Source: DASZHJ01 sp035517495
Lineage (GTDB): Bacteria; Pseudomonadota; Alphaproteobacteria; ATCC43930; CGMCC-115725
Direction of reading: 5' to 3'
NCBI GenBank assembly: GCA_035517495.1
Contig: DATIYT010000104.1
Span: 62,001 to 126,000 of the forward strand
Length of the DNA: 64,000 bases
Shown here piece by piece: positions 1-8,767 of this stretch. The position numbers were made by a program, and so were the translations under genes. How positions within the stretch are numbered: position 1 is the stretch's first letter; every line of letters starts with the position of its first letter. The notes under the pieces were generated by a model. The model made no database searches, was not told the origin of the DNA, and worked only from the letters and a program-made list of their open reading frames with translations.

Positions 1-341
1 CGTCTCGGAATGGGAAACGGCGCCGCACGCTTGGGACACGTTGGGTATACTTGGGATAGCATGGGATTGTCAACAGATTTAGTGGAAAAATCCTGAGATC
101 GCCGGGGGTTGCGCGACCGTTAACGATTATTGCTAGGGCTAGTCTCCGGGCTTTCCACTTGCACAAGCAATGGTGAAATATCCGCCGCAGTTTTAACTGT
201 ATTCACGATATGTTCTCTTTGCGTGACGTCCTAGAATGGTGACAAGGAACCGAAATTCGCGATGGGCTGGGATGGGGTCTGGATGGGGGGCCGGGATGGG
301 GGGTCGGGGGTCGGGATAGGGGTCGGAGCGAATGGTCGCGT
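1..341. other. Gene-free left edge with phased repeat and G-rich tract
   Basis: No credible gene is seen. Two low-complexity patterns stand out. TGGG cores recur at 11, 32, 42, 52 and 62, so the last four are exactly 10 bp apart, one helical turn. From about 261 to 326 the plus strand is a run of G tracts (at least six of three or more Gs), which could form a G-quadruplex. The tract lies just downstream of the 3' end of the leftward PAS gene. The start of any adjoining element is outside the window. Confidence 0.6.
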
Positions 342-932
342 TCAAATCGAGGCCGGAAGGGCGCTGCTCGAGAGGCAGTGACGCTCCCAGCCGAGGCTCA
401 GTCTTCCGATCTCCTCCTCCGTAGCGACATCATCTACGGAACAGACCTTTCCGGGTGCATCCTTGAGCCAGTCCGTGCCGGCCTTGACATTGCGATTGAA
501 GCGCGCGACACGGCTGAAAATCACCATGTTCACTGCGGCGCCGTCGTCGGAGAGCGGCAAAAGGAGACGCGAGTTGCTCTGGATGGTGCCGCTGTCGGTC
601 CTGTGCTCACCCGTGGTGAAGAGCGGGCGTGCGGAGGCGAACGCCCGCCGGTAAATCGACAGCACAACGGTCGCATACGAGGGCGAGCTGGTGTGGCTCC
701 CAACCCAACACCCCGTCAAATCGCTGCCGAGGTCTCGCACAACCGCAGTGCCGACAAGACGATAGCGAAAGCGGCCGTCAGGCTGATCGATAATGACCAC
801 GTGCGGAAGCAGAGCGGCCGGCATTTCGCAGGGATCGATATCCCGCCGCGCCGGCATGGCGCGGCCTGCGCCCTTCAAATCCCAGTAACGAAATAGGTCG
901 AGGTGGAGGGAAATCGGCGCTTGAGGCAGCAT
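342..932 (-). CDS. PAS_5-type PAS domain protein
   Basis: This 196-residue protein has no signal peptide or membrane segment. Residues 10-150 look like the alphaproteobacterial PAS_5 family (formerly DUF1388): the DLFRYWDLKGAGRAMPARRDIDP start, then PHVVIIDQPDGRFRYRLVGTAVV and a GxDLTG motif are typical. Members are single-domain PAS proteins of unknown ligand, presumed small-molecule or redox sensors. No output domain is fused, so any signalling would have to go through a partner. It is followed downstream by the G-rich tract at the left edge and has a 64-bp gap to the DUF202 gene upstream. The function is inferred only at family level. Confidence 0.75.
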   Translation of the reverse strand: MLPQAPISLHLDLFRYWDLKGAGRAMPARRDIDPCEMPAALLPHVVIIDQPDGRFRYRLVGTAVVRDLGSDLTGCWVGSHTSSPSYATVVLSIYRRAFASARPLFTTGEHRTDSGTIQSNSRLLLPLSDDGAAVNMVIFSRVARFNRNVKAGTDWLKDAPGKVCSVDDVATEEEIGRLSLGWERHCLSSSALPASI

Positions 933-996
933 TTACTCAGGCTAGAGGGATTATTACCGAGGAGCTAGGACGATTATGGACGCCCCTGCAGCGCGC

Positions 997-1383
997 TCAA
1001 ATATTCGTTGTAAATGCGTGCGACAGATAGAGTAGAAGTGAGCAACCCAGCAACACCAGCAGTGCCGCAAGCGCCAAGTCGATCCGCGCCCCGGTGCTCG
1101 GATGCGGCTGATCACTGTCGATATTCTTCGCCGTTGTCAGAAAGCGGAGCGCGGCCACCGCAATCATGATCGTGCCCAAAATAATGAGCATGAACCCGGC
1201 GAAGCTGCCGAATTTCTGGCTGCCCGCCGACAATGTTCGATTTGCCAGCGACGGCGCCGCGACCTCCAGGAACAGGTCGAACCTCTCGACGAGGAACCCG
1301 AAGGCCATCACGGCGATGGCCGTACGCACCCAAGCGAGGAAGGTGCGCTCGTTAGCCGCGTGGTCGCTGAAGTTTTTGATCAT
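997..1383 (-). CDS. DUF202 (YidH-like) small membrane protein
   Basis: The 128-residue protein begins with a typical DUF202 N-terminus (DHAANERTFLAWVRTAIA) followed by three predicted membrane segments, roughly residues 20-40, 55-80 and 100-120. The family is widespread in bacterial inner membranes and has no established function. The open frame extends upstream to 1446, but the added 21 residues are basic and unlike the family, so the ATG at 1383 is preferred. No strong Shine-Dalgarno sequence supports either start. Family assignment is secure, the start less so. Confidence 0.8.
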   Translation of the reverse strand: MIKNFSDHAANERTFLAWVRTAIAVMAFGFLVERFDLFLEVAAPSLANRTLSAGSQKFGSFAGFMLIILGTIMIAVAALRFLTTAKNIDSDQPHPSTGARIDLALAALLVLLGCSLLLYLSHAFTTNI

Positions 1384-1846
1384 ATGGCTCGGCGACCGAT
1401 CGCTACGCGCTTCACGCGCTCGAGCAATGACGTCCGATCGTCGCAACGAGGAAGCGTCCGCATCGTCATTTCAATGATGGTATCAGAATTTTGGAGCCAC
1501 GGTGAGTTGCGGCCCATGAATTGCGGAGCGGCGGCGATCCGGAAACGGTCGATTGTTGTAACTCTGCAGCGAAATGAACAGCCCCGCCCGTGGGGAGCGG
1601 GCGGGGCTCGCTCATCCGAGGAGAGCGGCGGTTTTGCCCCAGGGGGAAGGATGCAATACCGCCCTCGCAGGCTACCGTGAATGAATTAAGGAACTCTCCA
1701 AATACTGAAGGCCACCATGAACCAGTCTAGTAATCGGTCTTAACAATCACCAGAAATTCTTGAGACACGCACATCACCAGTTTAATTCTGCTATATGACA
1801 GAATTTTCAATACTCAAATCAGTGAGTTCATGGTAAATAATGATTT
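1384..1846. other. Gene-free region with GC hairpin and AT-rich promoter-like stretch
   Basis: No gene is supported here. An 11-bp perfect inverted repeat (1580-1590 with 1598-1608, 7-nt loop) could form a very stable hairpin but has no T tract on either strand. Farther right the sequence becomes AT-rich. The inverted repeat AATTCTG (1784-1790) and CAGAATT (1799-1805), spaced by 8 nt, lies 42 bp before the small ORF at 1847 and could be an operator. Confidence 0.5.
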
Positions 1847-2053
1847 ATGTACAGCATTGATCCTGCCATCGCGTCTCCTCGATATTACGAGGAGAGAGTG
1901 CAGCAATGTTTGCGCTTAGGGAGGCACTGCCTCGATTATCACGCAATCGAGGCGCTGGCCCGGCTCGCAGAGGAATATGGAGCCATGGCGGAAGCTCTTC
2001 GGCGCAAGGAAGTCGTGCAGGAGACGTCCGGGTCAGTGAGTATTCTCGAATAG
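1847..2053 (+). CDS. Small hypothetical protein (68 aa)
   Basis: A 68-codon frame starts in an AT-rich, promoter-like stretch. The product has an acidic, helical, heptad-like middle (about residues 34-55, IEALARLAEEYGAMAEALRR) that could form a short coiled coil, and two cysteines near residues 21 and 28. No family is recognised and no clear ribosome binding site precedes the ATG. Helical composition and position behind an inverted repeat favour a real gene, but it could be chance. Confidence 0.45.
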   Translation: MYSIDPAIASPRYYEERVQQCLRLGRHCLDYHAIEALARLAEEYGAMAEALRRKEVVQETSGSVSILE

Positions 2054-2239
2054 CCCGGCCCATCGAGGCGGGGCAACCCGACCGAAAATCTGCCGCTCGC
2101 AAAGAGCCCAATTACGGTGATAGTGCGCCAAATAGGCTCTGGCGACGCGTGCGCGCGATCAAAGTGCATTGTCACCGTAATTCCCGTAATTACAGAAAGA
2201 CGCTTGCCGCGCTGCCCCGACCGACGATGGCGAGGAGCG

Positions 2240-2608
2240 TCACTGGGCTGCCTCCAGCCAGGCAAGAGCGCGCTCTTTTTCAGCGAACGGGAAATGGCGG
2301 ATCTCCGCGGCGGCAAAGTGTCTGGCGACGGCCGGCATGATCTTGAGGAAACTGCTGTCGGAGACAGCGGCGACACGCCTGATACTGCGGTGATGTTCCT
2401 TGACGAACCGGATGTGCGTCACGAGCGCCGCAAAGTCCGCCCACCCCGGGAAACTCGCGGTGTAAAGCAACACACCGTTCAGCCTTCCGTTCGCCTTGAT
2501 GAAGGGGTCGACCTCCGCGGCGATCCGGTCGAAATCCGAGGCCTCGAGTTTGCCTTCGGGCATGACAATGACGATGCCCTTATCGCGCAGCAATTCGACC
2601 CTGATCAT
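2240..2608 (-). CDS. SpoIIAA-like STAS/SEC14-domain protein
   Basis: The 122-residue protein fits the SpoIIAA-like family (STAS/SEC14 fold). It opens with a beta strand (IVIVMPEGKLEASDFDRI), then FIKANGRLNGVLLYT, and has the PGWADFAALVTHIRFVKEHH stretch and a C-terminal EKERALAWLE helix characteristic of these proteins. Members are cytoplasmic and of unknown role, possibly lipid or nucleotide binding. Its start lies 28 bp from the 3' end of rnpB and is on the same strand, so rnpB transcription may read into it. Confidence 0.8.
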   Translation of the reverse strand: MIRVELLRDKGIVIVMPEGKLEASDFDRIAAEVDPFIKANGRLNGVLLYTASFPGWADFAALVTHIRFVKEHHRSIRRVAAVSDSSFLKIMPAVARHFAAAEIRHFPFAEKERALAWLEAAQ

Positions 2609-2635
2609 GCTTCGCTCCTATGCCGCTCGACGAAA

Positions 2636-3043
<408 letters not shown>

Positions 3044-3214
3044 GTTAGATGTGGCGCTATGTGCGCGCGGAGTCAAATCGCAGCGTCGATAGACCCAACG
3101 AGGCGCCACATTTTCGCCACACCCATTGGTTGCGCGGCCGCCCGATATCGTGGAATGTGCGGGCGCCCGAAACCGTTCCTTCGAATGCTCCCGCACCTTT
3201 CGAGGGTCAAGACG

Positions 3215-5065
3215 ATGATGGCCTTGCGTTTGCTCCCGCTCTATCTCGTTGCTCTCCTCCTCAACGTCAGCGCCTTCGCGCAGACCGCGCCGGAGCCTCA
3301 GGACCCGCCCGGCCGGGTCGGCCGGCTCAGCGATGTCGAAGGCACGGTGCAACAGCGCACCGCGGACAGCCCGAATTGGGCCGCCGCCACGCTGAACTTC
3401 CCGGTTAGCAACGGCTTCGCACTGGCGGCGCAGCCGGGCGGACGCGCGGAGATCGAGGTCGGCACTTTCGTCATTCGCGTCGGCGGCAATAGCGAAATCG
3501 ACATCGACACCCTCGACGACAAGAATGCCGTCCTCACGGTGGCCCAGGGCGAGATTAGTCTCGGCGTGCGCTCGCTCGGCAGCGACGAGCATCTGCAGGT
3601 CGTGACCCCCCGCGGCATCGTCGATCTGACGCAGCCGGGGCAATACCACTTCAACGCCGGAACGACCGTCGATCCGACGGAGGTCGGTACCCTTGCCGGG
3701 GCGGCCCGGATCGAGCACGCGACCGCGCCGATCGACGTGCCCCCGGGGCAGACCGCGATGATCACCGGGGACGGCAGCGCACCCGGCGACGTCACCCTGA
3801 CACCCGCCGTCCCCGATCCGCTCGACCAATGGGCAGCGGCGCGCGACCAGCCGCGCCCGCCCATCGCACCGCCGCCGAGCGGAGGTCCGGTGACGCAGCT
3901 TCCGCCGTCCGTGCCGAGCTACATCCCGGGCGCCGGCGATCTCGCGCAATACGGCAGCTACAGCAGCGACCCGCAATACGGCACTGTCTGGTATCCGAGT
4001 GCCGTTCCCGTGGGCTGGGCCCCCTACGCTTTCGGGCATTGGGTCTGGATTTCGCCCTGGGGCTGGACTTGGATCGACGATGCGCCCTGGGGATTCGCTC
4101 CCTTCCACTATGGCCGCTGGATTCACGGCCCGCGCGGTTGGGGCTGGGCTCCCGGCATCTTCGTGGGCCCGCCGGTGTTTGCGCCGGCGCTTGTGGTGTT
4201 CATCGGCACGCCCAGCTTCGGCGTGATCCTCGCAAACCATCGCCCGGGTGTGGCGTGGTTCCCGCTCGGGCCGCGCGAGGTGTTCGTTCCGTCCTATCGC
4301 ACGAGCGTCGAGTACGTTCGCTCTGTCAACCGCAGCAGCGTTGTCAACATCAATCAGATCAACATTACGCGGGTCCATGAAACGATCGTCATCGACAACA
4401 ATGTCAACGGGACCACGGCCAATTTCGTGAACCGAGGCGCCGCGACCGTGGTGCCGGCCGAGGCCTTCGCCAGGGGCGAGGCCGTGCACCGCGTGGCGGT
4501 GCCGGCGCCGGCGGGGATCACCGCCGGGGCCGTGCCGACCGCGCACGAACCTGCGGCGGTGCCGCCGAGGCCGATCGCCGCCGCTTCCTTGCCGCACCCC
4601 GTAGTGCCCGGAGGCACCGAGGGCGCGCCTCGCGAGCTTCCGACGCTGGTGCATCCGCACACGCCGCCCGCGGGAGGCGGCCAGCCTGAGTCAGGTAGCG
4701 GCGGCGCTCAACCATCCGCTACCCATGGCGGGCGGCCGCTGCCGCCATTGCCCGGCTCGGGCACCGGGTCCTCCACCGCCGCTGGCGCGGTACCCACGCC
4801 AGGAACGACCCGCGAGTCGCGGCACCCGGTTGCGCCCGTGGCGGTCACGCCGCCCGAGCCGGAGAAGCACGAACGACCGCAAGGGCCGGCCTCGCCCACG
4901 ACGCCGCACCCAACCGTGGCACCAAATCCAGCACCCCCTTCGCACCCTGCTCCCGCCACTGTCGCCCCCAAGCCGGAGCCGCATCCCCAACCGCATCCAA
5001 CGCCGGTCTCGACGCCACCCAAGGGGAGCGACAAGGACAAAGATAAGGATAAGAAAGAGCAGTAG
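3215..5065 (+). CDS. Exported FecR-domain / DUF6600 protein with Pro-rich tail
   Basis: The mature-sized product is about 616 residues. A Sec signal peptide (about residues 1-24, ending SAFAQ) is followed by a FecR-like beta domain (about 35-190), then a DUF6600-type segment rich in Trp, Gly and Tyr (about 235-330, with repeated WVW, GWGWAP and PFHYGRW motifs), and a low-complexity Pro-rich tail ending in a KD repeat. Such proteins are probably periplasmic or surface-associated; the function is unknown. The open frame runs back to 2807, but that part is antisense to rnpB. The ATG at 3215 directly precedes the signal peptide and is chosen; ATG 3218 is equally possible. Confidence 0.85.
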   Translation: MMALRLLPLYLVALLLNVSAFAQTAPEPQDPPGRVGRLSDVEGTVQQRTADSPNWAAATLNFPVSNGFALAAQPGGRAEIEVGTFVIRVGGNSEIDIDTLDDKNAVLTVAQGEISLGVRSLGSDEHLQVVTPRGIVDLTQPGQYHFNAGTTVDPTEVGTLAGAARIEHATAPIDVPPGQTAMITGDGSAPGDVTLTPAVPDPLDQWAAARDQPRPPIAPPPSGGPVTQLPPSVPSYIPGAGDLAQYGSYSSDPQYGTVWYPSAVPVGWAPYAFGHWVWISPWGWTWIDDAPWGFAPFHYGRWIHGPRGWGWAPGIFVGPPVFAPALVVFIGTPSFGVILANHRPGVAWFPLGPREVFVPSYRTSVEYVRSVNRSSVVNINQINITRVHETIVIDNNVNGTTANFVNRGAATVVPAEAFARGEAVHRVAVPAPAGITAGAVPTAHEPAAVPPRPIAAASLPHPVVPGGTEGAPRELPTLVHPHTPPAGGGQPESGSGGAQPSATHGGRPLPPLPGSGTGSSTAAGAVPTPGTTRESRHPVAPVAVTPPEPEKHERPQGPASPTTPHPTVAPNPAPPSHPAPATVAPKPEPHPQPHPTPVSTPPKGSDKDKDKDKKEQ

Positions 5066-5068
5066 CGG

Positions 5069-5788
5069 CTATCGCGCGCGCCGCAACGCGCCCACCGCTC
5101 GCGCCACCGCGGCAATGCGCGCGGCGCTCTCGTCGTCCAGCACGCCGTCGCAGCGCGCGGGTCGGAAATGGCGCTGAAACGCGGTCAGCGCCGCGCGGGT
5201 GTCTTCGTCGAGCACCTCCGAGCGCGAAACGCCATAGCCGATTTGGACCAGCGCCATCTGCATCTCGGCGATCGTATGCGGCGACAATACGGTTCCGTTC
5301 TCTGGCCAAATCCCGACGCCCGCGCGCGCAAGCCGGCGCCAATCGAAGCGCTCGCCGGGGTCCTGTTTGCGCAGCGGCGCCACGTCGGAATGGCCGACGA
5401 CGCGATCTCCCGGGATCGGGTGCCGCCCGAGAATGCCGCGCGCGAGCGCCTCGAGCGCCGCCATCTGCACCTCGGGGAAATCACGGTAGCCCCACTCGTG
5501 TCCGGGGTTGACCAGCTCGATCCCGATCGAAGCGCCGTTTACGTCGGTGGTGCCCTGCCAGGAAGAGATGCCCGCGTGCCAGGCGCGATTTTCCTCGGCA
5601 ACCAGCCGCCAGACCGTACCATCCTCGTCGATCACGTAGTGCGCGCTCACCTTGGCCGCGGGATCGCAGAGTCGATCGATCGCCTCCTCGGCCGTGCGCA
5701 TGCCCGTGTAGTGGAGCACCAGCATGTCGATTGGCGCGCCTACGAGGCGGGCGTTGAAATTGGGCGACTGGCGCTCACGCGGAGTCAT
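5069..5788 (-). CDS. N-acetylmuramoyl-L-alanine amidase (AmpD/AmiD-like)
   Basis: This 239-residue enzyme is predicted to cleave the MurNAc-L-Ala bond of muropeptides using zinc. Residues 15-165 form an Amidase_2 domain: LVLHYTGM carries the first zinc histidine, VGHSDVAP the second, and KQDPG the aspartate ligand. HYVIDEDGTVWRLV is typical. Residues 175-235 look like a peptidoglycan-binding domain (TIAEMQMALVQIGY, TRAALTAFQRHF). No signal peptide is apparent, so it may act on recycled cytosolic muropeptides. It converges with the FecR/DUF6600 gene with 3 bp between stops. The open frame extends to 6280, but those residues are the frame remains of a decayed transporter. Confidence 0.9.
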   Translation of the reverse strand: MTPRERQSPNFNARLVGAPIDMLVLHYTGMRTAEEAIDRLCDPAAKVSAHYVIDEDGTVWRLVAEENRAWHAGISSWQGTTDVNGASIGIELVNPGHEWGYRDFPEVQMAALEALARGILGRHPIPGDRVVGHSDVAPLRKQDPGERFDWRRLARAGVGIWPENGTVLSPHTIAEMQMALVQIGYGVSRSEVLDEDTRAALTAFQRHFRPARCDGVLDDESAARIAAVARAVGALRRAR

Positions 5789-5990
5789 GATGCGATCCGG
5801 TCGCCAAGGATCAGCGTGCTCGAAGCCACGCCGGAGATCGGCACCAGCAACGTAAAGGGCATGGTCTGATTGGCCGCATAACGACGCACCGGCGGGTACC
5901 GCATGGCATAAACTCCCGAGGGTGACCGCGAACGCACCGTAAAGCAGACCACCCCAACCGCGCCAGCCCGCGTCGCGCAGAGCCGTGCCT
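5785..5990 (-). pseudogene. Decayed C-terminal fragment of an EamA/DMT transporter
   Basis: The minus strand encodes two halves of an EamA-like C-terminus in different frames. First comes GWGGLLYGAFAVTLGS, in the same frame as the amidase ORF extension. A one-nucleotide shift near 5915-5925 leads to YAANQTMPFTLLVPISGVAS then STLILGD, the classic last helices of O-acetylserine/cysteine-exporter-type DMT proteins. The N-terminal eight helices are missing. The second part stops at 5785, inside the first codons of the amidase (ATGA overlap). The extent upstream of 5990 is unclear. It fills most of the 5789-6107 gap. Confidence 0.7.
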
Positions 5991-6107
5991 TCAGGACAAC
6001 ACGGATGGACGCAGACCGAACGATTTGATCTGTGTGCGCCTCTATATCTGAGATCATCGGCCGTCTCCCCATTGTCCTCCATACCAATCCGCCTATAGCC
6101 TCGGGAT

Positions 6108-6770
6108 ATGGAACCCGAGACCGACCCCTTCGACGCGCCGGAAATCGCGCCGATCGACAATCGGATCACAGTGCTGATCCTGCAGCACCCGCAGGAACAG
6201 GATAAGTCGCTCGGCACCGCGGCGCTGCTGGCCGCGGAATTGCGCAATGCCCGGCTGCGCGTCGGGCTCTCGTGGCCCAATCTCGCAGCAGCGCTCGGCC
6301 GCCCCGCGGACCCCTATCGCTGGGCCGTGCTCTATCTGGGTTCCGCGCGCCCCGCCGCGCTGGTGCCCGGCGAAACCGTGGTGGCGCTCGATCGCCACGG
6401 CGCGGCGCTTGCGGACCAAGCAGCGGCGCTCGCGGGCATCGAGGGCGTGGTGCTGCTCGACGGGAGCTGGAGTCAGGCGAAGGCGCTCTGGTGGCGCAAT
6501 CCGTGGCTACTGAAGCTCCGTCGGATCGCGCTGGCCCCCGCCTCACCGTCGCGCTACGGAAGGGTGCGCCGCGAGCCGCGCGGCGAGAGCCTCTCGACCC
6601 TCGAGGCGGCGGCGCTGCTACTCCAGCGTCTCGAGGGCAAATCCGAAATTGGCGCGCGCCTCGAAGCGGCGCTTGACCGCCTGCTTGCATCATTCGGTGC
6701 GAACGCGCGTCAAAACCCGCGTCGGCCCCGCACTGACCGCCGGCGCCGCGGCAGAGGAGGACAGCGATGA
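6108..6770 (+). CDS. DTW-domain tRNA-uridine aminocarboxypropyltransferase
   Basis: The 220-residue protein belongs to the DTW/TapT family, which transfers the aminocarboxypropyl group of SAM to uridine in tRNA (acp3U). Family landmarks are LILQHPQEQDKSLGTA at the start, VLLDGSWSQAKAL in the position of the DTW signature (here DGSW), and the APASPSRYGRVRREP then LSTLEAAALLL blocks. The N-terminal cysteine cluster seen in some members is absent. The last 25 residues are very basic and may help RNA binding. Its stop overlaps the start of the next gene by 4 nt. Confidence 0.85.
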   Translation: MEPETDPFDAPEIAPIDNRITVLILQHPQEQDKSLGTAALLAAELRNARLRVGLSWPNLAAALGRPADPYRWAVLYLGSARPAALVPGETVVALDRHGAALADQAAALAGIEGVVLLDGSWSQAKALWWRNPWLLKLRRIALAPASPSRYGRVRREPRGESLSTLEAAALLLQRLEGKSEIGARLEAALDRLLASFGANARQNPRRPRTDRRRRGRGGQR

Positions 6771-7489
6771 ACGCAACGCAATTGAAGAGCGTCAAGGCGC
6801 TGGTGTTCGATGTTTTCGGGACGGTCGTCGACTGGCGCTCCAGCATAATCCGCGAGCTCGAGGCCTTTGGCCGCGGCAAAGGTGTCGCCGCCGATTGGAC
6901 GCGCATCGCCGACGAATGGCGCGGGGGTTATCACCCGGCCATGGATCGAGTGCGCAAGGGCGAGCTGCCCTGGACCGTGCTCGACGATCTTCACCGCGTG
7001 ACGTTCGACGCCTTGCTGACCCGGCACGGTGTCGCCGGTCTTTCGGAAGCCGAGAAGGACCACCTGGTCAGGGCCTGGCATCGCCTTAAACCCTGGCCCG
7101 ACGCGGTCGACGGGCTGACCCGCCTCAAGCGGCGCTTCATCATCGGCACGCTCTCGAACGGCAACGTGGCGCTGCTACTCAATATGGCGAAGCACTCGGG
7201 CCTGCCCTGGGACAACATTTTCTCGGCCGAGTTGGTGCGCCACTACAAACCCGATCCCGAGACTTATCGCAGCGTACCGGCGCTGCTGCGTATCGATCCC
7301 TCGGAGGCGATGCTGGTCGCCGCGCACAACAACGATTTGGTGGCCGCGCAACGCGAGGGGCTCAAGACCGGGTTCGTCGCGCGGCCGACCGAATATGGTC
7401 CGCACCAGAGCCGAGACTTTCGCGCCGAGCACGACTTCGATGTTGTGGCGCGGGATTTCATCCACCTGGCGGAGCTGCTGGGCGCCTGA
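6767..7489 (+). CDS. HAD-superfamily haloacid dehalogenase, type II
   Basis: A 240-residue hydrolase of the L-2-haloacid dehalogenase group. Motif I is VFDVFGTVVDW, with the nucleophilic Asp near residue 15. Motif II is TLSNGN, the lysine of KPDPETYR follows, and AHNNDLVAA replaces the usual AHAWDL motif. Members hydrolyse 2-haloacids or other small phosphorylated or halogenated acids, so the substrate here is open. It overlaps the DTW gene by 4 nt, with a good GGAGG-like site (agaggaggac) upstream of the ATG. Confidence 0.85.
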   Translation: MNATQLKSVKALVFDVFGTVVDWRSSIIRELEAFGRGKGVAADWTRIADEWRGGYHPAMDRVRKGELPWTVLDDLHRVTFDALLTRHGVAGLSEAEKDHLVRAWHRLKPWPDAVDGLTRLKRRFIIGTLSNGNVALLLNMAKHSGLPWDNIFSAELVRHYKPDPETYRSVPALLRIDPSEAMLVAAHNNDLVAAQREGLKTGFVARPTEYGPHQSRDFRAEHDFDVVARDFIHLAELLGA

Positions 7490-7573
7490 ACGTCGATCAA
7501 GGAGCCAATTTCGAGGGTCGACACGGACGGCGAGGCCGCGCATCATGGCGCCGGTCCCTGTCCCTCAGCACGA

Positions 7574-8518
7574 GTGATTTCCGTGCCCTTCCTGGGTGTC
7601 GATTCCTGGCGCTGGCAGTACTTCGAGCACCAGCCCTGTCCCGAGAACGTCGTCGTTCCAATCGACGACGCGACTGCCTGGGCGCTGTTTCCGGCGCAGC
7701 GGTGGATTTATAACCGGCTCTTGATCGCGGACACCCAGGGTCTCCCCAACGGGCCGCACGGCACGGAACCACCGGGATTCCCGGTGTTCTCGAAGCCGAT
7801 CTACAACATGCGCGGCATGGGCACCGGCAGCCGCGTCATTCGTTCACCCGAGGAATACGAGGACGCGATCCAACCTGGCCACATGTGGATGGCGCTCTGC
7901 ACCGGACCGCATGTGAGCACGGATGTGGCGCTCCGCCGCGGCGAGCCGCTTTGGTGGCGCCACACCACCGGGGTCGCGAGCGGCGACGGGACTTTCGATC
8001 ATTGGACGATCCACGCCGAGACGATGCCGGAGCTCGACGCGGTGCTGCTGCCTTGGGTGAGGCGGCATCTCGACGGGTTCACCGGCATCATCAATTTCGA
8101 AACCATCGGCGGCTCGATCATCGAATGCCATCTGCGCATGTCCGAGCAATGGCTCGACCTCAACGGCGCCGGTTGGCTCAACGCGGTGGTCGCGCTTTAT
8201 ACAAACGGCGCCTGGCCCTTCACGGACGAGCGCCGCACCGGCTACAGCGTGGTGCTGTTTGCCGGACACGGCATTCCCTGGCGGATCGACCGGTCGCAGA
8301 TTCCTCCCTTGCTCCGCGAGCCGCATATCTCCTCGATCCAGATAACCTTCGAGGAGGAGGTGCCGTTGGCGCAACATGCGATGCCGCCCGGCGGATTCCG
8401 CCTCGCAATCGTCAATTGCTGGGACCTTGAGGCGGGCCGCGCGGTTCGCTCCCGCCTCGCGCAGCTGTTCGAGGCCGCGACACCGGGGAGGTTGCGCTCG
8501 GCCGAGCGGCCGCTATGA
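7574..8518 (+). CDS. Conserved protein of unknown function, ATP-grasp-like C-terminus
   Basis: The frame of 314 residues begins at a GTG. No signal peptide or membrane segment is seen. Residues 165-200 (FTGIINFETIGGSIIECHLR) resemble the metal-binding strands at the end of ATP-grasp enzymes (IIN-E-xGG-IIE-pR), but the upstream ATP-binding glycine loop is not recognisable, so this is only a hint. The protein is rich in Trp and conserved-looking motifs (YNMRGMGTGSRVI). It lies in the same direction as the HAD gene and a small membrane protein. Function is unknown. Confidence 0.65.
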   Translation: MISVPFLGVDSWRWQYFEHQPCPENVVVPIDDATAWALFPAQRWIYNRLLIADTQGLPNGPHGTEPPGFPVFSKPIYNMRGMGTGSRVIRSPEEYEDAIQPGHMWMALCTGPHVSTDVALRRGEPLWWRHTTGVASGDGTFDHWTIHAETMPELDAVLLPWVRRHLDGFTGIINFETIGGSIIECHLRMSEQWLDLNGAGWLNAVVALYTNGAWPFTDERRTGYSVVLFAGHGIPWRIDRSQIPPLLREPHISSIQITFEEEVPLAQHAMPPGGFRLAIVNCWDLEAGRAVRSRLAQLFEAATPGRLRSAERPL

Positions 8519-8554
8519 TCGCGGCCTCGTCGCCGAATTGGGAGCGCCCGCTTC

Positions 8555-8767
8555 ATGTGGATCGATAGCGAAAACGGCCTTTGGATCTTCATACCGATCA
8601 TGGCCGCGCTCGCCTTGGTGGGGGTCGTCCTCGCGGCGAACTATCCCGACGGTGTCTACCACTACACCGGTTTTGCGCTTTCGATCGTCTCGGTGATCTG
8701 GATTTTCGCCGGCCTCAAGCACTACTACGACATCAAGGATTACGGGCCGCGCTCGAAGCATTCTTAG
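8555..8767 (+). CDS. Small two-helix membrane protein
   Basis: The 70-residue product has two predicted membrane helices, about residues 9-29 and 37-57, separated by a short NYPDGVYHYTG loop, and a soluble YYDIKDYGPRSKHS tail. No family is recognised. Its last 35 nt overlap, tail to tail, the 3' end of the chaC gene on the other strand. Confidence 0.6.
   Translation: MWIDSENGLWIFIPIMAALALVGVVLAANYPDGVYHYTGFALSIVSVIWIFAGLKHYYDIKDYGPRSKHS

Noticed and set aside
31..70. CRISPR-like spacing in the left-edge repeats
   Set aside because: The units are only about 10 bp with no conserved 24-36 bp repeat or spacers.
1580..1608. Intrinsic terminator at the GC hairpin
   Set aside because: No T tract on either strand; only reported as a hairpin in the gene-free region.
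5069..6280. 403-residue amidase starting at 6280
   Set aside because: Everything upstream of 5788 is frame remains of the EamA remnant and non-coding sequence; the amidase domain begins just after ATG 5788.
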